From positions 1-60,171 of the forward strand of contig NZ_JACHGQ010000013.1 in assembly GCF_014202395.1 (NCBI RefSeq): a stretch of DNA of 60,171 bases, written 5' to 3'. This stretch comes from Histophilus somni (lineage in GTDB: Bacteria > Pseudomonadota > Gammaproteobacteria > Enterobacterales > Pasteurellaceae). Every line of letters starts with the position of its first letter. Within the stretch, counting starts at the first letter, position 1. Below are positions 30,208-40,050 of this stretch, one piece after another. Both the position numbers and the translations under genes were made by a program. The notes beneath the pieces are model-generated. The model ran no database searches. It had not been told where the DNA came from and worked only from the letters and a program-made list of their open reading frames with translations.

Positions 30208-30233
30208 AAGCCGTTGCACAAAGGGAACGGCTT
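30208..30233 (-). terminator. Hairpin between the importer and catabolic genes of the sugar cassette
   Basis: AAGCCGTT/AACGGCTT, 8-bp stem with a 10-base loop, in the 106-base gap after the binding-protein stop. The following sequence on the minus strand (TAACAT) is a weak T tail, so it may attenuate and not stop transcription, or stabilise the importer mRNA. Confidence 0.55.
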
Positions 30234-30246
30234 GGTTTTTCTATAA

Positions 30247-31176
30247 TTATTTTACAGTCCAACCTTTGTAATCTTTGATGTTATCGCGATTAATTAAGGT
30301 TACAGGAATCAAGACCGGTTTTTCTGGTGCGGCTTTACCTTGTAAAATATCGTAACCGATTTCTACCGCTTTCGCTGCCATAACTTGCGGATCTTGTGCC
30401 GGTGTGCCGTTAAACAAGCTATTGCTTTGTTTTAATGCATCTTCACCGTCTGGAGAACCATCTACACCCATGATAAAAAATTCTTTACGTTGTGCCTGTT
30501 TCGCCGCTAAGTCGGCACCGATTGCTGTCGGATCATTAATTGCAAATACTGCATCAATTTTCGGGTGAGCGATTAATAAGGAAGTCATTACTTCTAAACC
30601 ACCTTCACGACTGCCTTTTGCATTTTGATTGTGAGACAATAATTTGATCCCTTTATGCTTAGCCAATACATCCATACAACCTTGAACACGGTCTTGTACC
30701 GCAGAAACTGGTGGACCGTTGATGATAACCACATTACCTTTACCATTTAATTTATCGGTAATGGTTTGACATGCAATTTCACCCGCTTGGTAGTTATTGG
30801 AAGTGACGGTTGCATTTGCACCATCTGCCGCTACATCTACTGCCACAACAACGATTCCGGCTTTTTTCGCACGCTCTACTGCAGGTCCTATACCTTTAGA
30901 ATCTGCAGCATTTAAAATGATCATATCGGTTTTCGCTGCAATGAAGTTGTCAATTTGTGCTACTTGTTGACCTAAATCGTAGCCACTGGACACGGATGTC
31001 ACATTCACTTTATCGCCAGCCAGTTCTTTTGCTTTTAACTCAGCACCTTTGGCAATTTGCACGAAAAAAGGATTGGCCAAATCACCGACTGTTACACCGA
31101 TAGATTTAAGTTCTTTGGCTTGAGCCAAAGGAGCCATGGCCAACATAACACTTACTGCTAATGTTTTTAATTTCAT
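30247..31176 (-). CDS. Sugar ABC transporter substrate-binding protein, RbsB-like
   Basis: 309 residues. Sec signal peptide MKLKTLAVSVMLAMAPLAQA, then a Peripla_BP_4 (RbsB/AlsB) fold: GVTVGDLANPFFVQIAKGAE, SGYDLGQQVAQIDNFIAAKTDMIILNAADSKGIGPAVERAK, VVVAVDVAADGANATVTSNNYQAGEIAC, INGPPVSAVQDRVQGC and FAINDPTAIGADLAAKQA. It delivers a monosaccharide to the RbsC/RbsA-like complex. The specificity cannot be read; the linked isomerase suggests an aldose such as lyxose or mannose, or an analogue. Confidence 0.92.
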   Translation of the reverse strand: MKLKTLAVSVMLAMAPLAQAKELKSIGVTVGDLANPFFVQIAKGAELKAKELAGDKVNVTSVSSGYDLGQQVAQIDNFIAAKTDMIILNAADSKGIGPAVERAKKAGIVVVAVDVAADGANATVTSNNYQAGEIACQTITDKLNGKGNVVIINGPPVSAVQDRVQGCMDVLAKHKGIKLLSHNQNAKGSREGGLEVMTSLLIAHPKIDAVFAINDPTAIGADLAAKQAQRKEFFIMGVDGSPDGEDALKQSNSLFNGTPAQDPQVMAAKAVEIGYDILQGKAAPEKPVLIPVTLINRDNIKDYKGWTVK

Positions 31177-31230
31177 AAAATATCTCCTATGAGATTATGG
31201 TTAAGGAAAAGTTTGAGTAATTTACCCAAA

Positions 31231-32199
31231 TTAGTTTGCTTTACTGGTACGATACTTATCGATGAGTACTGCTACGATAATTACGCCACCTTTAATGACA
31301 AGTTGCCAGAAATAAGATACCCCCATTAATGTCATACCGTTATTGAGAGTTGCAATGATCAATGCACCGATTAATGTGCCTGTAATTGTACCGATACCGC
31401 CAACGAAACTGGTTCCGCCTAAAATAACCGCAGCAATAGCATCTAATTCATAGCCAACCCCTAAGTTACCGTTAGCACTATATAAACGAGAAGCACTCAT
31501 CACACCACCCAAACCGGATAATAAACCGCTGGTAGCATACACAAAAATCAACACTAGAGATACTTTGATACCAGTTAAATGGGCAGCCTGTAAATTCCCA
31601 CCAACCGCATAAATATGTGTACCTAACGTTGTGCGACGTAAAATAAACCAACATACCGCAATTACTGCAAAGGCAATAATGACTAACCAAGGAATAGAGC
31701 CTAGATAACCGTTACCGATCCAGTCAAAAGAAATTTTTGAGTTAATCACTGTTGTGCCGTCAGCCACTAAGTAAGCAGCACCACGAAGTGCGGTATAAGT
31801 TCCAAGCGTTACAATAAATGGTGGCAATCCTGCATAAGCAACCAATAAACCATTAAAAACACCCATACCTAAACCTGCAACTAGAGCAATCGGTACTGCA
31901 AAATCGGCAAGTGCAGGATTTAACGAACACACCAATGCCATGACGGCAGTTACTCCTAAAATTGACCCTACGGATAAATCAATTCCACCGGTTAAAATGA
32001 TGAAAGTCATTCCTGCTGCCAAGACGATATTAATTGATGCCTGACGGGCAATATTCATCATATTGGCTTCACTCATAAAATTGGGGGCAATAAAGGAAAA
32101 GACGATAATAATCAGTAGCAAGATAGGTAAAATACCCATTGCTTGGAACATATCCGATAATGCCTGTTTTTTAGCTCCTGATTTTGCTACATTTTCCAT
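31231..32199 (-). CDS. Sugar ABC transporter permease, RbsC-like
   Basis: 322 residues from the ATG at 32199, which has AAGGAG 6 bases upstream. A longer frame to 32274 would overlap the ATPase gene by 53 bases and lacks a ribosome site. Eight to ten membrane helices of the RbsC/AraH family: ILPILLLIIIVFSFIAPNF, ASINIVLAAGMTFIILTGGIDLSVGS, PIALVAGLGMGVFNGLLVAYAGLPPFIVTLGT, and the EAA-like segment AVGGNLQAAHLTGIKV. It forms the inner-membrane channel as a homodimer. Confidence 0.93.
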   Translation of the reverse strand: MENVAKSGAKKQALSDMFQAMGILPILLLIIIVFSFIAPNFMSEANMMNIARQASINIVLAAGMTFIILTGGIDLSVGSILGVTAVMALVCSLNPALADFAVPIALVAGLGMGVFNGLLVAYAGLPPFIVTLGTYTALRGAAYLVADGTTVINSKISFDWIGNGYLGSIPWLVIIAFAVIAVCWFILRRTTLGTHIYAVGGNLQAAHLTGIKVSLVLIFVYATSGLLSGLGGVMSASRLYSANGNLGVGYELDAIAAVILGGTSFVGGIGTITGTLIGALIIATLNNGMTLMGVSYFWQLVIKGGVIIVAVLIDKYRTSKAN

Positions 32200-32221
32200 A
32201 TTAAGCTCCTTACATCTAAAT

Positions 32222-33730
32222 TTACGCTGCACCACAGGCCAATGCCATAATGCTTTCTTGATTAATTTGTTCACCTAGAACTTCACCGACAACATAGCCT
32301 TCCCGCATTACATAAACACGATCGCTCATACCGACAATTTCAGGTAATTCACTGGAAATCATTAAAATCGCTACACCTTGTTTTGCCATTTCAATCATCA
32401 TTTTATAAATCTCACTTTTTGCACCAACATCCACACCTCGTGTCGGTTCATCTAAAATGAATAACTTCGGATGAATTCCCATCCAACGGGACAACAATAC
32501 TTTTTGTTGATTACCGCCGGATAGTCCACTCACATCGACATTAGCATTCGGCACTCGGATTTTTAAACTTTTAATTGCCTGATCAGTATCCGCTTTTCCT
32601 TTTGTCTGATTAATCACCATCATGGTGGCATCACGTTCAATGGTCGCAATAGTTATGTTTTTAAATACGTTCATATCAAGGAATAATCCTTCTTCTTTAC
32701 GATTTTCCGGTAATAATGCTACGTGATGAATAATGGCTTCTCGAGGTGAGCTGAAACTAATTTCGGCACCGTTTAAATACATTTTGCCTTGTGTAGGTCG
32801 ACTAACACCAAATAATAAATGAGCTAATTCAGAACGACCTGCACCAACCAAACCGGATAAGCCAATAATTTCACCTGCTCTTACAACCAAAGAAGCATTT
32901 TTTATTTTATTACCGTCAGAAAGATTTTCAATGCGAATGACTTCCTCGCCTATTGGTACTTTTTCTTTATTAAACAAATCTGTTAGTGGTCGTCCTACCA
33001 TCATTTGTACTAAAGTGTTGGCATGCAAATTCTCACGTAGTAAAGATCCAACATACTTTCCGTCACGTAATACACTCACACGATCCGCCAATTCGTAAAT
33101 TTCCGCCATTCGGTGACTAATATAGATAATTGCCAATCCTTCCGACCGTAATTTTTTGATCAACTCAAACAATTTTTCTGTTTCACGGGAGGATAATGCA
33201 GCAGTCGGCTCATCCATCACTAAAATTCGACTTTTACGATGTAACGCGCGGGCAATTTCTACTTGCTGTTGCTCAGCAATGGTGAGAGAGGACACTTTTT
33301 GATAGGCGAAAAATTGAGCACCTAAACGGTCTAATACTTCCTGTGCTTCTTCTTCCATTTTCTTGCGATTCAAGCCAAATACCGTACCGATTTCACGACC
33401 TAAAAAAATATTTTCTGCAACTGTCAAATTCGGTGAAAGATGAATTTCTTGATAAATTAAAGTAATTCCCGCAAGAATGGCATCTTTCGGCGAAGAAATC
33501 GGAAAGAGTTTGCCGTCAATGTTGATTTCACCGGAAGTAGCAATATACGCACCTGCCAAAATTTTCATTAATGTACTTTTACCGGCACCATTTTCACCCA
33601 TTAACGCATGAATTTCACCACGATATACATCTAAATCAACATGTTGCAATGCATAAAAATCGCCGAAACGTTTGGCGATATGACGCATTTCCAACAACGG
33701 TGTTACGGAAATATTGACAGCCTGCTCCAT
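32222..33730 (-). CDS. Sugar ABC transporter ATP-binding protein, RbsA-like (two nucleotide-binding domains)
   Basis: 502 residues from the ATG at 33730; GAGG lies 9 bases upstream. A TTG at 33745 is possible but poor. Two tandem ATPase domains: Walker [10 protein letters not shown] and signature [12 protein letters not shown]-like [15 protein letters not shown] in the first; a degenerate Walker A (GLVGAGRSE) with [14 protein letters not shown] in the second, as is usual in RbsA/XylG/MglA. First gene of the cassette, divergent from the hybrid kinase gene with a 173-base shared promoter region. Confidence 0.94.
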   Translation of the reverse strand: MEQAVNISVTPLLEMRHIAKRFGDFYALQHVDLDVYRGEIHALMGENGAGKSTLMKILAGAYIATSGEINIDGKLFPISSPKDAILAGITLIYQEIHLSPNLTVAENIFLGREIGTVFGLNRKKMEEEAQEVLDRLGAQFFAYQKVSSLTIAEQQQVEIARALHRKSRILVMDEPTAALSSRETEKLFELIKKLRSEGLAIIYISHRMAEIYELADRVSVLRDGKYVGSLLRENLHANTLVQMMVGRPLTDLFNKEKVPIGEEVIRIENLSDGNKIKNASLVVRAGEIIGLSGLVGAGRSELAHLLFGVSRPTQGKMYLNGAEISFSSPREAIIHHVALLPENRKEEGLFLDMNVFKNITIATIERDATMMVINQTKGKADTDQAIKSLKIRVPNANVDVSGLSGGNQQKVLLSRWMGIHPKLFILDEPTRGVDVGAKSEIYKMMIEMAKQGVAILMISSELPEIVGMSDRVYVMREGYVVGEVLGEQINQESIMALACGAA

Positions 33731-33776
33731 TTTAATTGCCCTCAATCTTTATTTTGATTTACAGTAAAGCATAAGT

Positions 33777-33786
33777 TTATGAACAG
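33777..33786 (-). promoter_or_regulatory. TorR-box-like decamer in the divergent promoter of the sugar cassette
   Basis: On the minus strand CTGTTCATAA, 9 of 10 matches to the E. coli tor box CTGTTCATAT. It lies between the RbsA-like and kinase genes. A weaker decamer (TCATTCATAT, 7 of 10) is on the plus strand at 33801-33810. The nearby regulator is TorR-like, so these are candidate binding sites. Confidence 0.4.
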
Positions 33787-33903
33787 AACATGTTAAAAAC
33801 TCATTCATATTTGTCATAATTCCATAATAGAAACTATTTATAATGTCACACTCGGTCAAAAGTGCGGTAAAAATTACAAAAGTTTTATTCAGTCGGTAGT
33901 TAT

Positions 33904-36492
33904 ATGTTAAAAAAACTTTTTTCTACTCATTCCTACGGTGTTAGATTACGATTGATCGTATTCGTACTGGTGGCAGTTTTTCTGATTTTTTCAATTAGTG
34001 TGATGTCTGTATTTGGATTGAATTCCAGTCATAACGCCCTGTCAAATTTACGTGATCGCTCCATGAACCAAATGTTTTTCTCCATGAGTTTAGGTATCAA
34101 AACCACTCAGATTTCCACTTATGCCAATAAACTCAGGCAGACCTTTCGTGCATTAGAATATCAGGAAGCGTCCAAGCAACTGGCACAGCATATTGAGCAA
34201 GTACATCATTATTTGGATCAAGGCAAAAAATACGCCAGTCCGTTAGAGCAACATCAATTTTCAGGGATTATTCAATCTATTGACTTATTGGAAAAAAGTG
34301 TGCAAGAGCTGTTACAACAAGCCTATCAACGCCATGTTTTGAATACCAGCATCATCAGCAAATTAAACCAATCCTTACTTTATTTAGAACACATTAAAAG
34401 GTTAGAAAAACGCACCGCACTTTTAGCAGACGGCAAACTGTTTGTTTCTGACTTTCAACAAATTGAAAACTTGATTGAAACTGCGACTAAAGGTTTATTT
34501 TCACCTGAAACCTTTATTGCCATTCGCTCAGTATTTTCATTTTTACCCGAGAAAAAACAGCCAGATATTCAGCAAGAATGGATAAAAATAGAAAATGAAT
34601 TTGAACTTATCACTAAATCAGCCTACCAATTGGTAGCGATTAATCAACGTATTCAATTCTTAACTTATCAAATTGATTCGCTTGTAGCTCAAATTGACCG
34701 AGATTACAGCCGTTTGGCACAAGAAAAAATCGCTATTGTGAATAGTGAATCTGCAAAAATTCAAACCGCACTTTCCAAGCATATTTTGTATATTTGGGGA
34801 GCTTCTTTATTCACAGTCGGCTTGATTATCATTTTGGGTATTTATATTTATCGCTTATTCGGTAAGCGTTTGTATTCTATTACTCAGGCGATGACTCGCT
34901 TATCACAAGGGGATAAATATGCTCAAGTACCGCAACAACAACGACAAGATGAAATCGGCGAATTAGCTCGAGCTTTTTATATTTTTCAGCAAAATGTGGT
35001 GAAACTAGCACGTACCGATGCCTTATTGAAAGAAAAAAGTGAATTGTTGGAGCGAACTTTTTTGGCAATGCGGGACGGTTTGGCGATTTTTAATCCCTCC
35101 GGTTGTTTAATGTCTTGCAATAGCCAATTTATACAATTATTACATTGGCATGAAGAGCAAGCACGAGAGGCTAATTTTTCAAGTCTAGCGTTCTTTTTAC
35201 AGCAAGGTTCAGCAAAAATTTATGGTAGCTCGGAGCAAATTAATGAAAAATTATTAAGTGAAATGCGTAGTGAGCAAGAACCATTGGAAATCGACTATTG
35301 CCGGCAAATTTTGGAATGGAGGGTAAGTGCCTTACAAGACGGTGGTTTGGTGGCGTTTTTAATTGATCGTACTCAACGTAAAAAATTGGAAACGGATTTA
35401 GCACACAGTCAAAAAATGCGAAGTATCGGTCATTTAACCGGTGGAATTGCTCACGATTTCAATAATTTATTGGCGGTGATTATTGGTAATTTAGATTTGA
35501 TAGATCCTGAAACTTTACACGACAAACAGGCAAAACGTTTGCAACGTGCATTAAAAGCGGCAGAAAATAGTGCAACATTAACACAGCGTTTGCTGGCTTA
35601 TGCCCGCAAGCAACCTCTCCATCCGACCTCATTAGATTTAAACCAGCTATTATTTGAATTTTCCGATTTTATGAAACATAGCCTGCCAGCAACGATTACA
35701 GTGCGGTTAGATTTAGCGGAGAATTTACCGCTGATTTATATGGATAAAAATCAATTGGAAACAGCCTTGGTGAATTTATTGGTGAATGCCAAAGATGCCT
35801 TAGAGAGTAAAGGCGAAATTGTGCTGAAAACCCGTCAATTATTAGTCCAACGAACCCATAAAACCGAACAAATGGTGCAACTGTCAATTATTGATAACGG
35901 TTGCGGAATGAGTGAAGAAACTCGTCGCCATATTTTTGAACCTTTTTTTACCACCAAACAAAACGGTAAAGGTAGCGGTTTGGGATTGTCGATGGTATAT
36001 GGATTTATTCGCCAATCTAAAGGAAGGGTTAAAGTACAATCCGAACTGGGTAAAGGCACTAAGATCCATTTACAGCTACCTATTTCCCGCAGAAATTCAA
36101 CAATTTCCACCGCACTTCCAGCGAGTATGGATTTATCTGAACGAGCGACATTAATACTTATCGAAGATCAAAAAGATCTTCGGGAAACCTTAAATGAACA
36201 ACTTATCGCAATGGGCTATCAAACTCTCGTATTTGAAAATGCGGAACAAGCAATGTCGCATTTATCGAAAAACGAACGCATAGAATATGAATATCTGTTA
36301 TCCGATGTGGTTTTGAACGGCAAAATGAGCGGTATTGATTTAGCAAATTATATAAAATACCGTTTTCCCTTAATCAAAATACTGCTAATGACAGGGAACC
36401 ATACGGAATACATCGCTCAGTTCAGTGAGTTTGAGGTGTTAAATAAGCCTTTCAAACAAGAAGAATTATTGGTTCGTTTGAAATCTTTATGA
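33904..36492 (+). CDS. Hybrid sensor histidine kinase with periplasmic sensor, HAMP, PAS, kinase and receiver domains
   Basis: 862 residues. TM1 (about 15-37), a helical periplasmic sensor of about 255 residues, TM2 (about 296-317), HAMP (RLFGKRLYSITQAMTRLSQGD), a PAS-like region (about 375-490), HisKA with phospho-acceptor His near 516 in GGIAHDFNNLLAVI, and an ATPase domain (NLLVNAKDAL, DNGCGM, GSGLGLSMVYGF). A C-terminal receiver (749-862, DVVLNGKMSG with Asp, NKPFK with Lys) makes it hybrid, but no Hpt domain is seen. The kinase core is of the NtrB/FixL-like HWE-free type with AHDFNN. Divergent from the sugar importer and presumably its sensor, with the response regulator at 26842. Confidence 0.9.
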   Translation: MLKKLFSTHSYGVRLRLIVFVLVAVFLIFSISVMSVFGLNSSHNALSNLRDRSMNQMFFSMSLGIKTTQISTYANKLRQTFRALEYQEASKQLAQHIEQVHHYLDQGKKYASPLEQHQFSGIIQSIDLLEKSVQELLQQAYQRHVLNTSIISKLNQSLLYLEHIKRLEKRTALLADGKLFVSDFQQIENLIETATKGLFSPETFIAIRSVFSFLPEKKQPDIQQEWIKIENEFELITKSAYQLVAINQRIQFLTYQIDSLVAQIDRDYSRLAQEKIAIVNSESAKIQTALSKHILYIWGASLFTVGLIIILGIYIYRLFGKRLYSITQAMTRLSQGDKYAQVPQQQRQDEIGELARAFYIFQQNVVKLARTDALLKEKSELLERTFLAMRDGLAIFNPSGCLMSCNSQFIQLLHWHEEQAREANFSSLAFFLQQGSAKIYGSSEQINEKLLSEMRSEQEPLEIDYCRQILEWRVSALQDGGLVAFLIDRTQRKKLETDLAHSQKMRSIGHLTGGIAHDFNNLLAVIIGNLDLIDPETLHDKQAKRLQRALKAAENSATLTQRLLAYARKQPLHPTSLDLNQLLFEFSDFMKHSLPATITVRLDLAENLPLIYMDKNQLETALVNLLVNAKDALESKGEIVLKTRQLLVQRTHKTEQMVQLSIIDNGCGMSEETRRHIFEPFFTTKQNGKGSGLGLSMVYGFIRQSKGRVKVQSELGKGTKIHLQLPISRRNSTISTALPASMDLSERATLILIEDQKDLRETLNEQLIAMGYQTLVFENAEQAMSHLSKNERIEYEYLLSDVVLNGKMSGIDLANYIKYRFPLIKILLMTGNHTEYIAQFSEFEVLNKPFKQEELLVRLKSL

Positions 36493-36524
36493 TAAAGAAG
36501 ACTGTAGCAAATTCCTGTAATTAA

Positions 36525-36559
36525 AGTGCGGTTGAAAGTTTTTCTATTTTAACCGCACT
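36525..36559 (+). terminator. Terminator built from an inverted uptake-signal pair
   Basis: AGTGCGGTT and AACCGCACT form a 9-bp stem with a 17-base loop, 33 bases after the kinase stop. Opposed USS copies as terminators are well known in Haemophilus. Confidence 0.7.
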
Positions 36560-36660
36560 GAGTTTAAGCATAAATACAGTTATTGACTAAATTTTATGTT
36601 ATACATCGTAAATATGCTTAATCAGACTCACAAAGAATTTAGAAAATCTTGTTTTATTTT

Positions 36661-36676
36661 TGTGATCTTCATCACA
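36661..36676. promoter_or_regulatory. CRP box 1 upstream of mtlA
   Basis: TGTGATCTTCATCACA, a perfect TGTGA-N6-TCACA CRP site, 192 bases upstream of the mtlA start in a 375-base gap that otherwise holds the kinase terminator and AT-rich sequence. Confidence 0.85.
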
Positions 36677-36700
36677 ATTTTATGGTTTGAATTTATAAAT

Positions 36701-36716
36701 TGTGATAAATATCACG
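36701..36716. promoter_or_regulatory. CRP box 2 upstream of mtlA
   Basis: TGTGATAAATATCACG, 9 of 10 fixed positions, exactly 40 bases downstream of box 1. Confidence 0.8.
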
Positions 36717-36744
36717 TTTTTATCACTGATTAAATAATAAAAAA

Positions 36745-36760
36745 TGTGTCCTACATCACA
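36745..36760. promoter_or_regulatory. CRP box 3 upstream of mtlA
   Basis: TGTGTCCTACATCACA, 9 of 10 fixed positions, 44 bases downstream of box 2 and 108 bases before the mtlA start. Confidence 0.7.
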
Positions 36761-36867
36761 AATCTTAAAGAAAAAATTTTTGCTTTTATTATAAATATGT
36801 TATTTTTTTCTGCCTGAAAAATAGCCAATTATTTCTCTTTACGTGTTCTATTTATTGAGGTTAAGTT

Positions 36868-38745
36868 ATGCTATCAGCAAATGCAAAAGTCAAAATCCAA
36901 AGTGTTGGACGTTTCTTATCAAATATGGTGATGCCTAACATTGGGGCATTTATTGCGTGGGGTTTTATCACCGCACTTTTTATTCCGACAGGGTGGTTGC
37001 CAAATGAAATCTTGGCGAAGTTAGTCGGACCAATGATAATGTACTTACTGCCATTATTAATCGGTTATACTGGCGGTAAATTAGTTGGTGGAGAGCGTGG
37101 TGCAGTAGTCGGGGCGATTACTACTGCCGGTGTGATCGTCGGTACAGATATTCCAATGTTCCTTGGTGCAATGATCGCAGGTCCAACCGGCGGCTGGGCA
37201 ATTAAACGTTTTGACAAATGGGCTGATGGCAAAATCAAAAGCGGTTTTGAGATGTTAGTCAATAACTTCTCTTCCGGTATTATTGGAATGATTTTAGCCA
37301 TTCTATTCTTCTGGATCATCGGACCGGCTGTAAAAGTAGTTTCCGGTTGGTTGGCTAGCGGTGTAGATGTACTTGTTCAAGCAGGCTTATTGCCACTCAC
37401 CTCAATTTTTGTCGAACCTGCAAAAATCTTGTTTTTAAACAATGCAATTAACCATGGTATTTTTTCACCGTTAGGTATCCAACAATCACAAGAATTAGGT
37501 CAATCTGTTTTCTTCCTAATTGAAGCGAACCCCGGTCCTGGCTTGGGCGTGTTGTTAGCTTATATGTTATTCGGTAAAGGGTCTGCCAAACAAACTTCCG
37601 GCGGTGCTGCTGTAATTCACTTCTTTGGAGGTATTCACGAAATTTATTTTCCTTATGTGTTAATGAACCCACGTTTATTAATTGCAGTGATTGCAGGTGG
37701 TGCAACAGGCGTATTTACATTGGTATTATTTAATGCAGGCTTACAAGCACCAGCATCTCCGGGGGCAATTATTGCCGTGTTAGCTATGACACCGAAAACC
37801 TCTTTCATCGGTGTGATTTTATCTGTTATCGCCTCTTGTACCGTATCTTTCGTCATTTCTTCTTTCTTCTTGAAAATTTCAAAAGAAGAAAGCAAAAATA
37901 CCCTAGAAGAAATGCAAGCAGCTTCTAAAGCAATGAAAGGTGGTAATACAGCAACGAAAAGTGCGGTGATAGATTTGAACGAGGTGAAAAAAATCTTTGT
38001 TTCTTGCGATGCCGGTATGGGGTCTAGTGCAATGGGTGCCGGAATGTTACGTAAAAAAGTAAAAGATGCTGGCTTGACAATTGATGTAACTAACTGTGCG
38101 ATTAATGATTTACCGGAAGATGCCCGTTTAGTTATTACTCATCAAGATTTAACCTTGCGTGCGAAAAAACAAGTTCCGAATGCAATACATTTGTCATTAC
38201 AAAACTTCTTAGATAACAAATTCTACGACAGTTTAGTGCTTGATTTGCAAGCTGCAACAAAAGATACTGTAGTACCGATAGCGGAAGAAAATGCGATTGA
38301 CGTCAAGGGTACAACATTTACTCTTAACGCAGAGCAAATTTTCTTGGGCTTGAATGCAGACAGCAAAGCGGATGCAATTCGTTTCGCCGGTGAGCAATTG
38401 GTGAAATTTGGTTTCGTGCAACCAAGCTATATTGATGCAATGTTTGCTCGTGAAGAATTAGTTTCTACTTATTTAGGTGAAGGTTTAGCCGTGCCACACG
38501 GAACAGCAGAAGCAAAAGATGCGGTGTTGAAAACCGGTATTGTAGTGTGCCAATATCCACAAGGCGTTCGTTTTACCGACGAAGAAGACGGCGTAGCGAA
38601 ATTAGTAATCGGGATTGCGGCGAAAGGCAATGAGCATATTCAAGTACTAACCGCAATTACTAACGCATTGGATAGCGAAGAAGCCATTACAACACTAACA
38701 TCAACTGATGATATAGAAAAAGTGCTGACCTTATTGAAAGCTTAA
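36868..38745 (+). CDS. mtlA: Mannitol PTS transporter EIICBA
   Basis: 625 residues. Membrane EIIC domain (1-335; GIHEIYFPYV carries the conserved substrate-binding GIHE motif), EIIB with phospho-Cys380 in FVSCDAGMGSSAMG, and EIIA with phospho-His544 in AVPHGTAEAKD. It imports mannitol and phosphorylates it to mannitol-1-phosphate at the inner membrane, using PEP via HPr. First gene of mtlA-mtlD-mtlR, with three CRP boxes upstream. GAGG lies 6 bases before the start. Confidence 0.97.
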   Translation: MLSANAKVKIQSVGRFLSNMVMPNIGAFIAWGFITALFIPTGWLPNEILAKLVGPMIMYLLPLLIGYTGGKLVGGERGAVVGAITTAGVIVGTDIPMFLGAMIAGPTGGWAIKRFDKWADGKIKSGFEMLVNNFSSGIIGMILAILFFWIIGPAVKVVSGWLASGVDVLVQAGLLPLTSIFVEPAKILFLNNAINHGIFSPLGIQQSQELGQSVFFLIEANPGPGLGVLLAYMLFGKGSAKQTSGGAAVIHFFGGIHEIYFPYVLMNPRLLIAVIAGGATGVFTLVLFNAGLQAPASPGAIIAVLAMTPKTSFIGVILSVIASCTVSFVISSFFLKISKEESKNTLEEMQAASKAMKGGNTATKSAVIDLNEVKKIFVSCDAGMGSSAMGAGMLRKKVKDAGLTIDVTNCAINDLPEDARLVITHQDLTLRAKKQVPNAIHLSLQNFLDNKFYDSLVLDLQAATKDTVVPIAEENAIDVKGTTFTLNAEQIFLGLNADSKADAIRFAGEQLVKFGFVQPSYIDAMFAREELVSTYLGEGLAVPHGTAEAKDAVLKTGIVVCQYPQGVRFTDEEDGVAKLVIGIAAKGNEHIQVLTAITNALDSEEAITTLTSTDDIEKVLTLLKA

Positions 38746-38759
38746 AAGTGCGGTAAAAA

Positions 38760-38783
38760 ATGGCGTAGTTTTGACTACGCCAT
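38760..38783 (+). terminator. Hairpin between mtlA and mtlD
   Basis: ATGGCGTAG/CTACGCCAT, a 9-bp stem with a 6-base loop followed by CTTTGTTT. In an operon it probably attenuates or protects mtlA mRNA, letting mtlD be made in lower amounts. Confidence 0.7.
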
Positions 38784-38817
38784 CTTTGTTTATAATTTTA
38801 TTGATTGGGAGAGCAAA

Positions 38818-39969
38818 ATGAACGCATTACATTTCGGAGCAGGTAATATCGGTCGTGGTTTTATCGGCAAAGTATTAGCTGATAGCGGAGTTCAAGTAAC
38901 CTTTGCCGATGTGAATGAACAGGTAATTGATCTATTGAAAAGACATCAGTCTTATAACGTGAAAATCGTTGGCGACAGCATTAATGCGATGGAAAGCGTA
39001 CGTCATGTTACGGGGGTGGATTCAAAAGACACAAATGCTTTGATTGAGCTGTTTAAAACGGTTGATTTAGTTACCACTGCTGTTGGTCCTACCGTGTTAA
39101 AAATTATTTCTAGCACTATCGCCAAAGGTATTGAAGCTCGTTTAACCGCAGGCAATTTTAAGCCGTTAAACATTATCGCTTGTGAAAATATGGTTCGTGG
39201 AACGACCTTTTTAAAAGAGCAGGTTTTCACACATCTTACAGAGGAATTGCAAGCAGACGCTGAAAAATATGTAGGTTTCGTTGATAGTGCGGTAGATCGC
39301 ATTGTGCCACCTGTGCAAGAAGATATATCGGATCCTTTGTTGGTAACAGTAGAGGAATTTTGTGAATGGATCGTAGATAGCACCCAATTCAAAGGTGATA
39401 TTCCAAACATTCAAGGAATGGAATTAACTGATAATTTGATGGCATTTGTAGAGCGTAAATTATTCACCTTGAATACAGGACACGCTGTGACCGCCTATTT
39501 CGGCAAACGCAAAGGCTATCAATTCGTGAAAGAAAGCATTGAAGATCCCGACATCAAAGAGTTTGTAGCGGCTGTCATGCAAGAAAGCGGTGCAGTGTTA
39601 ATTCAGCGTTACGGTTTTGAACCGCAAGCACATGCCGCTTATATTGAAAAAATTCTCAAGCGTTTTGCTAATCCATATTTAGTAGATAATGTGGAACGTG
39701 TGGGTCGCCAGCCCTTACGCAAATTAAGCTACAATGATCGCTTAATCAAACCATTGCGTGGTACTATTGAATACAATTTAGCTAATCAGCATCTAATTCG
39801 TGCAATAGCTTACGCACTGACTTTCCGTTGTGAAGATGATCCGCAAGCAGTAGAATTAGCACAATCTTTGGCAGAAATCGGTGTAACAGAAACGTTGAAA
39901 AAATACACGGAATTGCAAGATGTCGTTATTATTGAGCAAATAGCTCAAGCCTATAATGAAGTAAAATAA
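38818..39969 (+). CDS. mtlD: Mannitol-1-phosphate 5-dehydrogenase
   Basis: 383 residues, usual length. It oxidises mannitol-1-phosphate to fructose-6-phosphate with NAD. N-terminal NAD site [17 protein letters not shown]; the polyol dehydrogenase signature is in [12 protein letters not shown] and the catalytic Lys in [18 protein letters not shown] precedes the start. It works directly on the MtlA product. Confidence 0.97.
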   Translation: MNALHFGAGNIGRGFIGKVLADSGVQVTFADVNEQVIDLLKRHQSYNVKIVGDSINAMESVRHVTGVDSKDTNALIELFKTVDLVTTAVGPTVLKIISSTIAKGIEARLTAGNFKPLNIIACENMVRGTTFLKEQVFTHLTEELQADAEKYVGFVDSAVDRIVPPVQEDISDPLLVTVEEFCEWIVDSTQFKGDIPNIQGMELTDNLMAFVERKLFTLNTGHAVTAYFGKRKGYQFVKESIEDPDIKEFVAAVMQESGAVLIQRYGFEPQAHAAYIEKILKRFANPYLVDNVERVGRQPLRKLSYNDRLIKPLRGTIEYNLANQHLIRAIAYALTFRCEDDPQAVELAQSLAEIGVTETLKKYTELQDVVIIEQIAQAYNEVK

Positions 39970-39979
39970 ATCTTAGACA

Positions 39980-40025
39980 AAAGAGCGGTCAGTTTGCAAA
40001 ACTTCCTAAAAAATGACCGCTCTTT
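39980..40025 (+). terminator. Hairpin between mtlD and mtlR
   Basis: AAAGAGCGGTCA and TGACCGCTCTTT form a perfect 12-bp stem with a 22-base loop and a TCTCTTTC tail. It resembles opposed uptake signals with an AGAGCGGT core. It overlaps the first possible mtlR start codon, which argues for a later mtlR start. Confidence 0.7.
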
Positions 40026-40050
40026 CTCTTTCAAGCATAGGAAAAACAAG

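Noticed and set aside
31231-32274. RbsC-like gene starting at 32274 with a 53-base overlap with the ATPase gene.
   Set aside because: The ATG at 32199 has AAGGAG at good distance and the extra 25 residues ([15 protein letters not shown]...) are not family-like.
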